Of a DNA stretch of 64,000 nt, positions 1 through 13,037 are shown piece by piece; positions within the stretch are counted from its first letter, which is position 1; every line of letters starts with the position of its first letter. This stretch comes from Phalacrocorax aristotelis (lineage: Eukaryota > Chordata > Aves > Suliformes > Phalacrocoracidae), in assembly GCF_949628215.1 (NCBI RefSeq), contig NC_134297.1:2666001-2730000 (forward strand), read 5' to 3'. Position numbers and translations under genes: made by a program. The notes under the pieces are model-generated. The model was given only the letters and a program-made list of their open reading frames with translations. It had not been told where the DNA came from and did no database searches.

Positions 1-2512
1 TCCTCTTTGAGACATCTGATCCAATCCAAGTCTCCAGCTCTGATGGCAAAGAATAGCTCTGGAAGCACCTCAGACTGGGGAGCTGAACCCTCACCTGAGC
101 TAACGACAGATCCTTTGGGTCTTCAACAGCTTTTAGGCACGGACAGGGTAGAAAACCTTTGAGCCGTGTGAGCCTGTACACAGCAGGGTCAGAGTGCAAT
201 GTGGTAAGTGCTCTCCTATTCCCATTCTTATCCAAGGGGGCATTTTAATAGATTCTTCTTATTCTTTCTGTGAAATGATTTGTGAATTGCTGTGCAATCA
301 ACTGACAACAGTGAGTCTGCTGGGTCAATAGGATTTGAAGGTAGATGCCTGAAGGGAGTGAAAGCCATGTTTTGACAACTCTTTCACAGAGGGTGTCTCA
401 TCTTCAGTACACATCATTTTGAAATATAGTTAATTGATTTCTCAATGTTGCACCGGTTATTTTTTCCAACAGGACTGAACAATAAGGTGAAGGGCAGATG
501 TCTTATATCAGTGCAGAACTTCCTTGATCACCCACTGATTAACTCAATGGGATGGGGTTTTCTAAAGCACTTGTCAGTTTTGCAGACCTGGACAGTTTAA
601 ACTACTGTTAGGCAGACTTCAATAGAAGCTCTTAAGAAATGCAGAGATCTTCTTGACTTTGTCAGCCGTCCTCTCTGGTGTTTCGCTGTTGCTTCTCACT
701 ACATCATATCTACAAACCCGCCAACTTCCACTGAAAAAAAAACAGATGTATTTGCATGTGTTTGCATATATTTGCATGTATCTGGGTATAGGCCAGCAAA
801 AGCATGTGATTTCTTACTTTGAAGGGATGTTATAACAAGCCCCAAATTGAGTGATAACTCCATTGGTGAGTTAGTTCTGTGAGTCAAGACAAAACGGTCA
901 AGAAAATATCCATTTCTTGGATATGAACTTTCTAGCAACAAAACTGTAAAACTGTGACAAGTATGTGGCATGTGATGCACTAGGGAAAATATAAAAAAGC
1001 TTTTTGCGTCTGGAAATGTCTATGAGATTACAAAGTCCTTTTGCAGCAAGTGAAGAAAAAAAAAAATACATGTGGTATTTTCTAGAGTGGCTTATCTCTT
1101 TATTACTTCATCCTCCTGCAGCTGGATGTTTAAAACAGAGCAACGTCATCAGTGACTTGTAGTCTGTAAACATCACCATCTCCAGAATATCAGGGAAAAT
1201 ATTGGTCTGGGGAGGGATGGATGTGGCTTCATTCAAAGCATCACCCTGGCAGCCTGTGTTACTCGGTGCTGATAGATGAGATTTGCAGAGGGAAGATCCC
1301 ATGACCAACCCAGGAAGAATTCATTCTCTCTGCAGGCACATCTGTGTTCAGCTTCCCAAAGCTCATACATTAGAGGCCTGCTCTGAAGCCAGCTACAATC
1401 AACGAGCTGTTCATATTGTCCTTGGACTGGATCCATAAGACAGTTGGAGGCTGCTGCTTCCCCACGCCTGTAAAACACCTTTCCCTTTCCCTGTCAAGCC
1501 AGCCAGTTCCTGGCCTGTGTATCAAGAAAACCCTTTTAAGACTCAAAGGTATCCTGAGTGTTAAGTCTTCTGTGCTGGGGTGAATTTCATTGATTTGAGC
1601 AGTATCTTAAGTTCACAGTTAACCCCTCGATTTTTTTATGACTCTTTCAGGGGAAATGTACCTTTTATAACCTTAGCAGCACTGGCAATGTGTGATACCC
1701 CTTTATTTGCACAGTTTATCTCTTCCTATCTGTGGCTTTGGATAAATTGCTAATAACAAAGGCTTGTTATCACCAAACAAATGTTCTGAAGAGGCACCAT
1801 AGAAAAGTTGCCAGTTGGTTGGCAAGGAAAACTTTTTGATCAAATACTATGTGCAACTGGTTAAGAACCTGAAAATAAGAAACTTTTATTTTCTCTATAA
1901 CTGCAGGTTACTTCTGGAGTTATTCACAGCTTTTGTAAGGATGGAGTGATCCTCACTTTTGTGCAGGCATGTTTATATACGCTTGCAGAAATTCATGTGG
2001 CAGGGACTGATGAAATGCCAGCGTTTCAGTAGTGCTGTGCCAGCTCTGTTGGAGATATGACCCAAGCTACTTTCCTTTAACCCCCCTGCCTTTTTTCTTT
2101 TTTCTTTTTTTTTTTTTTTTTTTTCCCTAGTGGGTGGGGGGAATAAAGCAGGGAAAGAATATGTTATTCATAGCCAGAAAATGCACAACCAGTGTTTGAA
2201 TAGTCCTCTTCTGTTGTTTTTTTCATTCCTTGTGTCAACAAGACATCATTGTATCAACAGTCAGCAAGCTTTTACTTGCACTGCATATGTCACCTGGAGC
2301 TATTGACATGGAGTTGGGAAATGGTGTCTAAAACATGTTTGCAGTGCCTGGCGTGGGGGATTGCAAAACAACTGGAGAAAGAGCAGCAGAGAAGTAGGAA
2401 GAGGCTGCAAGGGATGGAGGACAGCACTACTTAATGAAAGCTGTTAGAATCCAGAGACTACAGTGCATAGAAACATTTTGCTGGAAATATCCTTGTCCCA
2501 ACAGAGCAGTTC
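1..2512. other. No gene seen; noncoding flank
   Basis: I see no exon with supporting splice signals or a recognisable protein here on either strand; the short open frames are below 100 codons and unlike any family I know. The stretch is moderately AT-rich and contains one long pyrimidine tract. In human the neighbour beyond POU2AF3 is POU2AF1 in the convergent orientation, so this could contain its 3' untranslated part, but nothing in the sequence proves that. Confidence 0.5.
2091..2124. repeat. Poly-T/CT simple tract
   Basis: An almost pure T run interrupted by three C bases. Seen directly. It could be an old poly(A) tail in reverse or plain simple sequence; no retroposed body is recognisable beside it. 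Confidence 0.8.
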
Positions 2513-2945
2513 ACAGAATCACAGAACAGTGGGGGTTGGAAGGCACCTCTGGAGATCATCTTGGCCAACCCCCTGCTTGAGCAGGCACACCCAGAGCAGG
2601 GTGCACAGGACCGCATCCAGGCAGGTTTTGAATATTTCCAGAGGAAGAGACTCCACAGCCTCTCTGGGCAGCCTGTGCCACTGCTCTGGCACCCTCAAAG
2701 AAAAGAAGTGTTTCCTCATATGCAGGTGGAACTTCCTCTGTTCCAACTTGTGCCCATTGCCCCTTGTCCTGTCGTTGGGCACCACTGAAAAGAGTCTGGC
2801 CCCATCGTCCTGACATCCACCCTTTAGATACTTATAAGCATTGATAAGATTCCCCCTCAGTCCTCTCTTCTCCAGGCCGAACAGCCCCAGGTCTCTCAGC
2901 CTTTCCTCATAAGGGAGATGCTTCAGTGCTCTGATGATCTTCATA
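2513..2945 (-). mobile_element. CR1 LINE, 5'-truncated 3' fragment
   Basis: The minus strand has an open frame of about 141 codons (2944 to 2519) that reads as the C-terminal end of the CR1 ORF2 protein, with the typical strings [50 protein letters not shown] and [13 protein letters not shown]. Only the part after the reverse transcriptase catalytic region is present, so this is a short 5'-truncated copy, as most CR1 copies are. The 3' end faces low coordinates, where the plus strand reads cacagaatcacagaa, the usual complement of the CR1 tail. The frame is unusually well kept for a dead fragment, suggesting a moderately young insertion. It lies downstream of the POU2AF3 3' end, in no gene. 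Confidence 0.93.
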
Positions 2946-5365
2946 GCTCAGAAGATGGTAGATTCAGAGCAGCTGGTCCCATGCAGCATGAGGCCAATAG
3001 GTGCTATCTTTAAGAACACACTGCATGCTCCTGTCTCAGGTCCTCAGCTACCTGTGAGACCTGGAAGTGTGGAAGCTCAGTGGTGAGACCAAACCAGCCC
3101 TTCAAGAGACAGCTTCTCCCACTGGAGGGGTGCTTTTTTTTATCTGGGTCAGGCAACACCCAAGAAGCAGGAATGGGAATGGGATGTAGGGTGGTTTGTA
3201 GTGCTCATGCACTGCCAATCCTAAGTGGTCATGCCTAAACAGCAGCCATAGGTTCAATGACAGGCACAACCTCTCCACTGCACACCACAGTCTGCACAGA
3301 GCAGATAGCTGTACAGGTCTGTGCCACAATATGAGGACAAATGTGCAATCTGCTGATAATATATTAAATTTAGGTAGCTGCCTGATGTGGAGCTGAGAGA
3401 TATGTTGTTAGACTGTAACACCTTATGTGACTTCCTTGCTGGCACTGTTGTGTAAACTGGGATACTATTAACCTTGCTATAAAAAATGGGTTGCGTGCTC
3501 TCCTTGTTGAACGCTTACTTACCATTTTCACATGCTCTTTCCTTTGCTGTATGAGAACGCCTCTCTCAGCTCTGTTAAGCTCAGACCAATGTTGCTAACC
3601 CATGGGGAGGATGTGGTCATGCCAGTTTCACTAGAAGCCTCAAATATCTTGCCTCAACCTCATCTTCTCTTCAGGAGAATTGGCTTCTTTAAAACCAGCT
3701 CTTTCATGTTGGTGATAAGGGGGTTTGACATGTGGCTAAAGGTGTGCCCACTTCTCAAGCAGCAGGCAGGAGTAGCCAGCACTGAGCAAGCTGTGGAGCA
3801 GGCGGGGGGAGTAGAAGCGTAACCCTCCAGAGCCCTGAGACAACGCTCAGCGCTGAAGCACCTGCCAGCACTACTAAAATGACACCTAATAGAGTATCTC
3901 TGCACAGGGGTAATCACACCTTTAACTGCAGCAGAGATATAGCTGTTAACACCTCTTCATGAGCTTTCTGAGACTCTTTATCACGTGGGCCCACTCTGAC
4001 ACTAATCAGGTAAAAACAGGGGAGAGGGGGAGATATTATTTAAAGTTGTCAAAGTGTTTTAAAGCAAGTTTTGGAAATAGAGCTGCTGCCTTACGTAAGG
4101 TAAATGAACTGGATGCTGGAAAGGTACAGCTACCTCCGTGCAATCTCCTCGTCTAGCATGGCAAAAATGAAACGTCCTGTCCAGGGACCAGGACTGGACA
4201 TGAAAAAAATGCCATTTTTAGCTCATATAGAACTTAAAATGAAGCGAACCCTGGAAGATGCATGGGAGGTAACAGCTCTGTTTTCTGATGAAATTGGGGA
4301 TAGCAGGTTGAAATAACTGGCATTATATAAATATTTTTAAAAGTTTCATTAAAAAAGTATTACTCTTAGGTCTTCATAGATTTCACAGGGTGAGGAAATA
4401 TTGGTTGTGGTTTTTGGTAGAATGCAGGAAACTTCCCTATTTGCCAGCCAGAAATGTGTGTCTCTGCCATATGGGTAATTTCAACTCTGGGGAGAGGAAA
4501 GCTTTTCAGTTAATGGTAGAGTTGTCTGGAGAAGATGAGCATACAGCTAGTTAAATAATGTATTTGTCTTCACACATATAGTTAGTTTTCTCATTTGTGT
4601 TGTACTTAATATGGAGAGATGCTTCTTTCTTTCCAGTCTGGGTGCTCAGCTGAGAAACTGGTGGCTTGGCAGTCTGCCTCACCACGTGCGATTAAAAGGA
4701 GGTGAGAGACAGTCTTAGAAAGGTCAGCATTTATGCAAGATGCAGGGAATCCTCAGGTATGATAAGTTCCCCATTATCTACTTAAAAAAAAATTATTTAA
4801 CTCCTGTTTAGTTGATTATGCTGAAAGGCGGAGAAAACCTGGTATCAACAGACCACACTATACAAAGGGCTGCTGAACTACATCAGCCTGTCACTGAAAT
4901 TCTGCCTTCAAGAGGAGGCTGGTATTGACCCGCAGCCAAAGAAGTTTGGCTCTGGGTTCAACCTCTGTGCAGGACTGAGGGGCCTTTCTCATGGGCAAAG
5001 ACCCTGAGCTTGCATGGAAAACAGCAGTTTTCCTTTTCTGCAAGAACTGCTAGAGAATACCATCATGGGAGCTGAGCTGAAGCAGTGGCTGAGAAGCCAC
5101 AGATCCATCTCAGAATGAAGTGCTGCACAGCTTGCTTTCTGGATAGTGTGCTGGGTGCTGAGATATACATAGAGACATTTTATCTGCTGGAAAGGGTAAG
5201 CAAGACTTTTCACGCTACTGAGTAATTGCTCCTTGTGTAGGTTGCTGAGAGTCTCTCCTCCTCATCTTCGTGACAATAGGGCCAGCATCCTGGATCATTA
5301 GCGGAAGACAAAAGCACTGACATTTAGCACAAGGAATGAACAAGCTTCAGTACCTGTACCAAATT
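2946..5365. other. No gene seen; noncoding, 3' of POU2AF3
   Basis: No coding exon could be supported on either strand. Open frames are short and carry no known motif. It separates the CR1 copy from the presumed poly(A) site of POU2AF3. Confidence 0.5.
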
Positions 5366-5366
5366 A

Positions 5367-5372
5367 TTTATT
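5367..5372 (-). terminator. Poly(A) signal, likely POU2AF3
   Basis: TTTATT on the plus strand is AATAAA on the minus strand, about 290 bases beyond the POU2AF3 stop codon. It is the first canonical hexamer I noticed downstream of that gene. Cleavage would fall near 5350. Confidence 0.5.
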
Positions 5373-5424
5373 TGTATCAAAAAGAGCTGGCTTAATGACA
5401 TGTGTTTGGTAAAGCAGCTTAGGA

Positions 5425-5500
5425 TTTCTTTAAAAAACATCAACAAAAACAAACAGGAAAAAACCACCCCAAACCACCACCACAACAACGAAACAGCCCT
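5425..5500. repeat. A/C-rich low-complexity stretch
   Basis: Irregular runs of AAAC, CAAC and CCACC inside the presumed 3' untranslated region of POU2AF3. A similar A/C-rich stretch sits at about 6010-6065, just upstream of the last coding exon's acceptor. Seen directly; no element recognised. Confidence 0.6.
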
Positions 5501-5660
5501 GACTGTACAAGACAGGAGGACTAATGTAGTGACAGCATAATGTCAAAAATATGTGAGTAGTGAAAAATAAACTGGACTGTGTTAGGCAGCACAACTTTGC
5601 ATAGTTCATGGGCAATTAATCTGATTTGGATACAGTGGATGTGTAAAACCACAGTCCACA

Positions 5661-8600
5661 TTAGCTATAGCAGATGTCACAGTTTCTATCCCTTCTGAAG
5701 AAGTCATCGGCCACAGCCATGGGCGGTAGGTAGTCCATGCAGTCTGTGCTGGGGCAGAAGTACTGTGGGACTGTGTTGTCTGCATGCTGGGAGCCACAGG
5801 CAGTGCAGCAGCAGGGAGAGGTAGTGTATGGGGAGGGGCTATGGCAGGACCAGTCCTCTGCAGGGTAGCCATAGGTCTTGGTGTCCAGAGCAGATGGTGG
5901 GCTGTGGGTCAGTGGGGTGAAAGGAGATAGCTGAGAAGGAGAGCAGCTATAGTTTAATGGGCTGGACAGATCAGCTGAACTGGGGGATCCGGCAGCCTAG
6001 AATTTGAGAGAGAAGAAAAACAAACCAGCAAACAAAAAAAACCAACCCCAAAACCACAAACCCCAGGACATTTCAGGGTGTCATTTGGGGAAATGTGGAC
6101 AGCAGTCAGAATTTCCATGCTGTTCCCTTTCTCAGGGTGGTCTGGCTACCCAGGGAGATGATTCAGCCATTAGAGGCCTAAACCCAAGAGGCAGTTCCTG
6201 TGACATTGGTGTTAATAGGGAGGTTCTCTGTGAGTTAGAAAAGCGCTACCAGGAACTGGGCTATTCTTTGCAGGAAATCTACAGGACCTGTAGAAGGGAC
6301 ATTATCTGTTTTGCATCTTCTGTCTAGGTTTGGTTGGGCCTCCCTGTCCTCTGCTCCCAATGGGAAACCATGCAGAAGTCCACACAAGCAGCCTGCATTG
6401 CTGTGGCTGTAGCCCATGCCCCTAAAAGCAGCCACATTTCTAAATCAGCTTGCTGCTGTTCTGCCCCAGAACGTGCCTCCCTTCCCCATCTTCCCTCTGA
6501 GTGTGCCTGTGGCTGCTCCCCTGGGACACAAAGCTTACCAGGCCCTGGTTAAAGCAGAGTGGGACTGGCTGGAAGGTGTCTGAGGTGTATTGCGAGGATG
6601 TCTGGAAAGTACTGAAGGCTGGGTCTAAGGGTGCATCTGTCTGAAGACAGGAATCTACCAGCTGCTCCAGATAGCTAGGAGTTTCTTCACAGGAGAGGCA
6701 ATTTGAAAACTGCCATGATGAACAATAGTTGGGAACAGAAGAGATGGGTTCTGCATCAAAAGGTGCTAGGAGAGAAGGTAAAGCAGACAGTAGCAGATCA
6801 TTCAGTATCTGTCTTCACAAAGGGCAGGTGTTGCCCCAGTTCAGGTTTAAGTACTCTCATATGTTCAGAAATCCTATGGATTTAGACAAGGAAAAGGGTC
6901 CTTCAATTTCTTTGAGGTGAATTTTCTAGGGAAGCAGACACCGGGATGAAGATACTCAAAAGCGTGCAAATAACTTGGGAACTTTAGTCCTCTTGGAAAG
7001 CTCCAAAGCTCTTTAAATACTGCTGGAAACCCTTCTGGCTCCAGCCTTTTTGGACACGGATCCAGCTGGAAACTCCCTCAAACTCTTGACCCTCTGGCCT
7101 CCCTTCCAATGCCAACTGTTTACAGACCTAGAAGCTTGCCATGAAGTGATTTATGCTTCACAGCTTGGCAGATAGCTTGCACCTTTGCCTTACCCAGTCT
7201 CCAGATGCAGGGTAGCTACATACGCAGGAATAAGGGGTTAACAGAAGAATAATTTGTTCTTTTACACTTCAAACAGTCAGACAGGAGACAAGTTTGTGAG
7301 CAGACAAAATGGAACAAATCAGTGATCACGTGTCACTGCGTGCACATAGTGTTACTGGCGAAAGCACCAGTTCCTAGAAAGCTGTGGGATCAGACTCCAA
7401 TGTACTGCAACACGCTTGCTGGGGGTATGAAAGCTCACAGATGATCTGACTTTTCAGAATTATTATCTTTGTATGCTGTGTTCAATTATGGTTAAAAGCA
7501 AAGCCCTGTCCTTATGGAAGCGGCACTGGTCTGAGGGCAATGAAACTGCACGTGGGTAGAGTCAGAGTCATAACTGTTTGCAGGTTCAAGGTGGCAGTGT
7601 TTAGCTGGATGTGGGGAGGAAGTGAGAAGGACTCAAAATACACAAACAGATGGAGACTTTCCAGCCTGAAAAAGCTTTGGTATATCTCACATTTCTGTAT
7701 TAACACAAGTAAATTGAGTCCCAAATATTGATGATTTAATAATTTCCTTGTCTGTAAAAATGTATATATTCACACTTGCCCAACCTTTTAGGTCTCTCTG
7801 CTTTAGCTGCAGAATAATTGAAGGCTCTGTGAGCCCAAAGTGCTGTTCCTCCCACCCCTTTCCCCTTTCCTTGGATATTCACATACAGGAAGAAGAAACT
7901 TTTCGTGTTGCTGAAAACCTGACACTCCTCTCACTCCTACGGATGCTGCCAGGAGAGTGAGAACAGCTAACTGCTGGAGCTCAGCAAAGTGCCTGTAAGG
8001 GCAATCTGACCGTCTAGCTCCAATTGGACCCACAGACTGCAGCCTGGAGAAGGTGATGCCAGCAGTGTTATTCCCTAGGCAATGAGCATCCCTTCCTGAA
8101 GGGGATCTCGCTCCTGAACAGGGTAATATGTACCCTGCTGGCCTCACGGCATCCTCATCTGGATTTCATGGGTTCCTCTCAGGTGCTGGTTGGCTGCATT
8201 GCTGATCATCTGGTAGTGTCTGCCTCAGCCAAGAGTTGGGAAGACTCTGGGCTGTGGGAAAAATTGGGTAGGGGGTGGGAAGGGACATGTTGATGGGCTT
8301 TGTACCAACCTGGGTGAGGAGGAGACACAGAGTCTGAAAACTGGGTGCTGCTGCCGCCCCAAGAAACCTGCCCAGAGACAAGGGAAGAAAAGGAATTTTA
8401 TACACTGTAACACAGGGGAGCATTTTTTCTGCATGCTGGGGTAAGTCGGGATTTCACGTCAACCTATTTGTGTAAACCTTATTTACCTCATGGCTGTGAT
8501 ATGGAAAACTTCCCTAGCATTGACAGAACAATATTAACATGCATAACATGATTTTTCCCTGAGCCTATAATGGCACTGGAGAAGCACAACACCAACCTGG

Positions 8601-11600
8601 TATAAAGCCCTTGACACAGTACCTTGCTAGTGCGCTCTTCCTTTTGCATTATTACTGTTAATTCAGCAGAGAAGTGTCTGCCTTTGAAATGCGTGTTAAT
8701 TTCTAGGACCATGAATTCCATAGTGGAGGGATCCCAAATAATTTGTAGGGATAAATATGATCAAGAATGAGTAATTAACAAATTGTAGTGATAATTCTTG
8801 AAGCATGACTAAAGACAATTGCAGGTATCCCCATGACTGAGTATCACACTGGGTTGCCATGCTTGGTGTTGATGTCATTTGAGAACCAGCTCTGACATCG
8901 CTTCTCACTCTAACACAGCTACGTGCCTTTATGAAGTGGACTGTCTCATTTTCTGAGGAAAGCTGGAAGATGAAGTGGACAGATCAACCTGTTCTAGGAA
9001 CCTGACCTTCTGAGGGGGAGAAATCCACCCCAAAAGCAGTAGGAGTTCTGATGCTTGATGTTTGTGATAAGGATTTTACTCTGCAAACACAAACACTGTT
9101 TTTTCTCCTCAGCTTTAATTCATAGAGACGTCCATTTCATTTTCTTTATTCAAAAGGCTCTTGAGTTAGTAGCTCATTTCCCTACCGACAGCTTCCTAGA
9201 ACATCCCTGTGCATTTAATTCATTAAATAGTGGCTATTCCAGGCTGAAAGTGCCTGTAGGACTACTACTCTTCTCTTTGGCTGCAGATGTGTAACAAGGC
9301 AGAAAGAGCTGTACCATCATCAGCAGAAATTTTCAGGTTTGGCTTTTTTCAGTGCGTGGAGGCAGCTTATCTTGCCTGCCCTAATCTCTGGGACCTCTTC
9401 AGGACAACGCATGCCTTTCACAGATCACAAAGGTAATGTCCTGTGCTGCTACTTTTCACTTTTTCCTGTACGGGGAAAACAAGTGCTGTGTAAACTTGCT
9501 GTGGGAAGTGAAAACCAGTTCCACACAGCCCTGTGAGGCCTGGCTGCGATGAAGAGGCTGCTTCCATTAGAACTGGAGGGGAGGAGTGGCCCAGCATTTC
9601 CAAAGCCCAGCAGTTTTGTGTACTCTTCACCCAGGCCTCTCTGCCTGTGGCTTGCAGGCTGATCAATTTTTTGTGCAATCAGCTGCAGCAAGGTACAGGA
9701 GGTGGGAGATAAAATCTGAAAACCGTCCAAAGCTGTAATCTCATGAACCAGGAAGAAGTAATGATTTACCAAACTCCTTATGTAAATCCTTAGAGTGGCT
9801 GCAGCTGGAGGACTCCTACAAAGACTAGAAGAGTGAACGAGAGACAGAGATTGTGTGTGTGTGTGTCTGTGCACACCCACACAGATCTCTGTCCTCCCCT
9901 TTAGAAGGGACGGGGCTAGGAGCTGCCCAGGTGGTACTGAAAAACATTGGAGACCTGAATTCAGTCAAGCATGCTTGAATGTTATGCTAAGGAGCTCTAA
10001 TGGAGCCGGATGGAGCCCTGCTTAAGATGTCTTTGCCCATGCCTTGTTTTCTTCCTTTCTACTAGCCAGAATTTGGGGCTGTTGCTAAGTCCCAAATCCT
10101 CAAACCCTCTCCACTGCCTGGGAGCTGCAGGAGGCACTGTACCTCTGGTGCCTTCATTTCCTGCCTGATCTAATTGGACAAGAGAAAACCTCCAGGGGTA
10201 GGGGGTGGTTGAAAGCAGCCTCCTGGGGGCCTGAGACTTGGGGAAAAGGGGGAGGTTAGGGGAGCTTGAGTGTGACAGAGCTTTGCACTGGTTGCTCCTC
10301 AAAGCTGCACAGGCTGAGTCAAAGGCATGCCCTGGGCATATGCTTTGCCTGATGCTGCAAAACAGTTTGGTGCATGCTTCAGCCTGGCCGGGCCACATTT
10401 TAAATGGGGGGCAGTAACCATGGCCTGCCTTGATTATCCAGCTGGAGTTGCTGTGATAGCTGTAAGTTGGGCTGAAATTTGTCCATATGACCCTTCCATC
10501 CCAGAGTGAGTTACGTTTCTGGAGCACAGCTCTGCTTTCTCCCTCCAGTAATGGCTCAGACTGTCACCTGTTTATATCACAGCTGCAGTTACCCTGGCTG
10601 AATAATCTTTTCCCCCATCCTCACCAGCCTGCTACACTCAGACTTTGGCAGTCTCTTTGGCTCAGAGAGTACAGTCTTGGCAAAAAAAGGTTAAGAGAGA
10701 AGAGAAAAAAGAGACACCAAAAGTTTTTTACTTACTGCTGCACTGGTTGCTGCTTGTCGTGCTCTTCTCTGCTGCAGTAACTCCTTAACTGTAATCTTTA
10801 CTCTAACACCTTGATACACCTTGGGCTTTCCTGAAAGAATTTGTGGAAAAACACTTTACAAGATGGGAGACTTTCAGACCATACAGGAAATCCAGCGTGT
10901 TTTCAGGCATGCTGTATATGGAATCTACTTAGAGTTGAGATGATTAACTGGTCACTGTTAAGTCACTTGTAATCATAGTTTATAGCTCTCTTTAACACCT
11001 GCTATTCAAGCTTGTGACAAGCAGACATTTATTAAGAAGTTGGTGTTGGTTATATTTAGTAATCATATGTGTTTTATTCTTTTCTATCTCCTTCTTCCCC
11101 CCCACTCTCCAGGTGTCCTAATACCAAACTCCATCTGGTGCTATTGTTGAACTTATTTAAATTCCTCTCATATTTGCCATTCTTAGGACCTGAAAATAAA
11201 TGTGGGAAGCACTTCATCTGGCAGACAAAGACCAGGAATAAAACAATGGAAATATGTGGGCAGTTCCTCAGAGGACTAAACGAAACACAAATTAAATTAC
11301 TGCTTTCATGAATAACTTCTTGCAAAGCCTAAATTATCTCTTTATTTTGCTCATTCTGCACCACCCCCACGTATTTCAAACAAGCATTTAGGATGTCTTT
11401 AATCCAGCCAAAACCGATCAACAATCATCAGTCACTACCTGGTGAGGGATTTTTAGTACAGGAAATGGTAAAGAATTTATGTGTTCTGAAAAATCACTTT
11501 CATTTGCTGTACTCATGGTAAAACACTTAAAGCCTCTGGCAGTTCTGCTTCTGTCCTAACTTCCTGCTGTTATTTTTATCTAGTAGCAGATCCTACAAAC

Positions 11601-13037
11601 ACTAGTGTTGTCTCATCCTGCAGTCAGCTGTTCCCCAGTGGAGGCAGCTGGTTGCAGGTTCCCTACCCTATTGCTGCTGCATGCAGCAATAAGGCAGTGC
11701 TGGATTTGTGGGTTCTGCCCACATATTCAGGGAATCCCACACTGTAGGCACTGTCCTCTTCTGCTATAAGCTCTCCCCATTGCTGATGGCTGTATGGCAT
11801 CTTCATCCTCCTGTCTGCCCCCTTGGTGCTCTGGTTGAGGACATACTGTAACAGGCATACAGGTCCCACCAGAAAGGTGGCAGACTGAGTTGGGTCTGCC
11901 TCGAGGGGAGTTTGCTGAGCTGTGCTCTCAGCAGCTGGGGATTATTCATCTTGTATTTTTATGTTTCTATTCGACAAACCAAAGACGGGGAAAATGAGGG
12001 GAGGAGAGGGTTGAATTTAATGAGAACACCCTATTTCCAGGACTCCCTATAGCCAGGAGGGCCCTGAGCTAGTGGCCCCTTCTGCAAGTTTGGGTCCACG
12101 CTACATACAGCCTCAGCTCTGGTCTGCATGGGCAGCTGGACAGGGCTAGGGGCTGCACTTTGAGCAATTTAAAAAGAAAATAACAGGTGAGGTATGGACA
12201 CATCTATAATCCAGGTGCTGGCCACCAGGCAGCCCCCAGCCCCAGCTCTCATGGTGACCACTGTGCCCTGCGGATCCTGTTTTCTAGCACCCCGAGGCCC
12301 CAGGATGGTCTGCATGCAGCTGAAGCATCGAGAGCGGGACTACCATGGCCAGCTCTCCTGAAGTGGTCAGGCTGTGGATGGAAGGGGTAGGGTGATGAAG
12401 CTGGGGCTGGGGGTCAAGGAGCAGGGTGCTGGGGGTGGGCTGGGGTTCAGGCAACGGGGTGGTCAGGGCAGGCTGGGAATCAGAAGCGGGGTGACAAGAG
12501 CAGGCACGGTGTCAGGGCGGGCTTGGGCTCGGGGAGCAGGGCGGTCGGGGGTCAGGCTGACGGTCAAGAGCAGTGTGGCGAGGGCAGGCTGTGTGGGGAG
12601 GGCACAAGAGGCGGGGGGGCAAGGCTAGGGGGACCACGTCTCCCAACCCGCCGCGGGGGCTCGGGACGGCTGCGCTGCCCGGCAGGGAGCCGCGGGGATG
12701 GCCGCCGGAGGGCGAGCGGCGCCGGGCTGGGGCTGGGGCCGGGGCCGGGTCGGGGCGGCTCCGCGGCGCCCCGGCTCCCCCCGCCGGCCGGTGCCGCCGG
12801 GCCGGGTCTGCCCGCTGCGCCCCGCTGCGCCCCGGTCCTGCCGGCGGCCCCGCGGCCGGCTGGGGCTGGCCCTCGGCGGGCAGGAGCCCTTCCCTGCCTC
12901 CTCCTCCCCGCCCTCCCCGGTTCCTCCTCGCTTGGGAGGCGCGATTGCCTCGCTGGAGAAATGACCCCGGCGAACCCCGAAACAGCCCCAAAATGGGGTG
13001 GCGGGGGGGGATGGGGGCGGTAGGGCTTACCAGACAT
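5661..13037 (-). CDS. POU2AF3: POU2AF3 (OCA-T2, COLCA2), POU class 2 coactivator
   Basis: Coding exons in transcript order: 13037-13031, 10830-10736, 8367-8310, 6765-6539, 5996-5661; 723 bases, 240 residues, all introns GT-AG and phases 1, 0, 1, 0. The first coding exon holds only ATGTCTG, joining to give MSGKPKVYQGVRVKITVKEL. Residues 4-27 are the OCA peptide (VYQGVRVKxTVKELL), the short stretch that in OCA-B docks on the POU domain and octamer DNA. The 58-base third exon encodes GGSSTQFSDSVSP, close to the human GGSSVHLSDPVAP as I remember it. The fourth holds AEPISSVPNY and LSCEE; the last is Tyr/Ser/Pro/Cys-rich and ends RDRNCDICYS, like the human tail. Family knowledge: a nuclear coactivator with no DNA-binding domain of its own that partners POU2F3 in tuft cells. 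It lies downstream of its paralogue POU2AF2 on the same strand. Expression cannot be read from the sequence. Confidence 0.93.
9852..9867. repeat. Short (GT)n microsatellite
   Basis: About seven GT units followed by a CTGT variant, inside an intron of POU2AF3. Seen directly. Confidence 0.8.
12398..12605. repeat. Degenerate G-rich tandem repeat
   Basis: Loose units of roughly 30-35 bases recur, each built as GGCTGGGG, then TCAGG or TCAAG, then a GGGGTG-like core and GGGCA. At least five imperfect copies are visible before the sequence passes into a CpG island. It lies in POU2AF3 intron 1. The unit length is an eye estimate. Confidence 0.5.

Noticed and set aside
1-5365. POU2AF1 or its 3' end, expected from human gene order
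   Set aside because: No exon resembling POU2AF1 could be read on the plus strand; only position suggests it.
7199-7220. 22-base candidate micro-exon of POU2AF3 with acceptor and GTAAGG donor
   Set aside because: The phases fit, but its peptide does not match the family. The 58-base exon at 8367-8310 fits both the phases and the expected GGSS...SD.V.P peptide.
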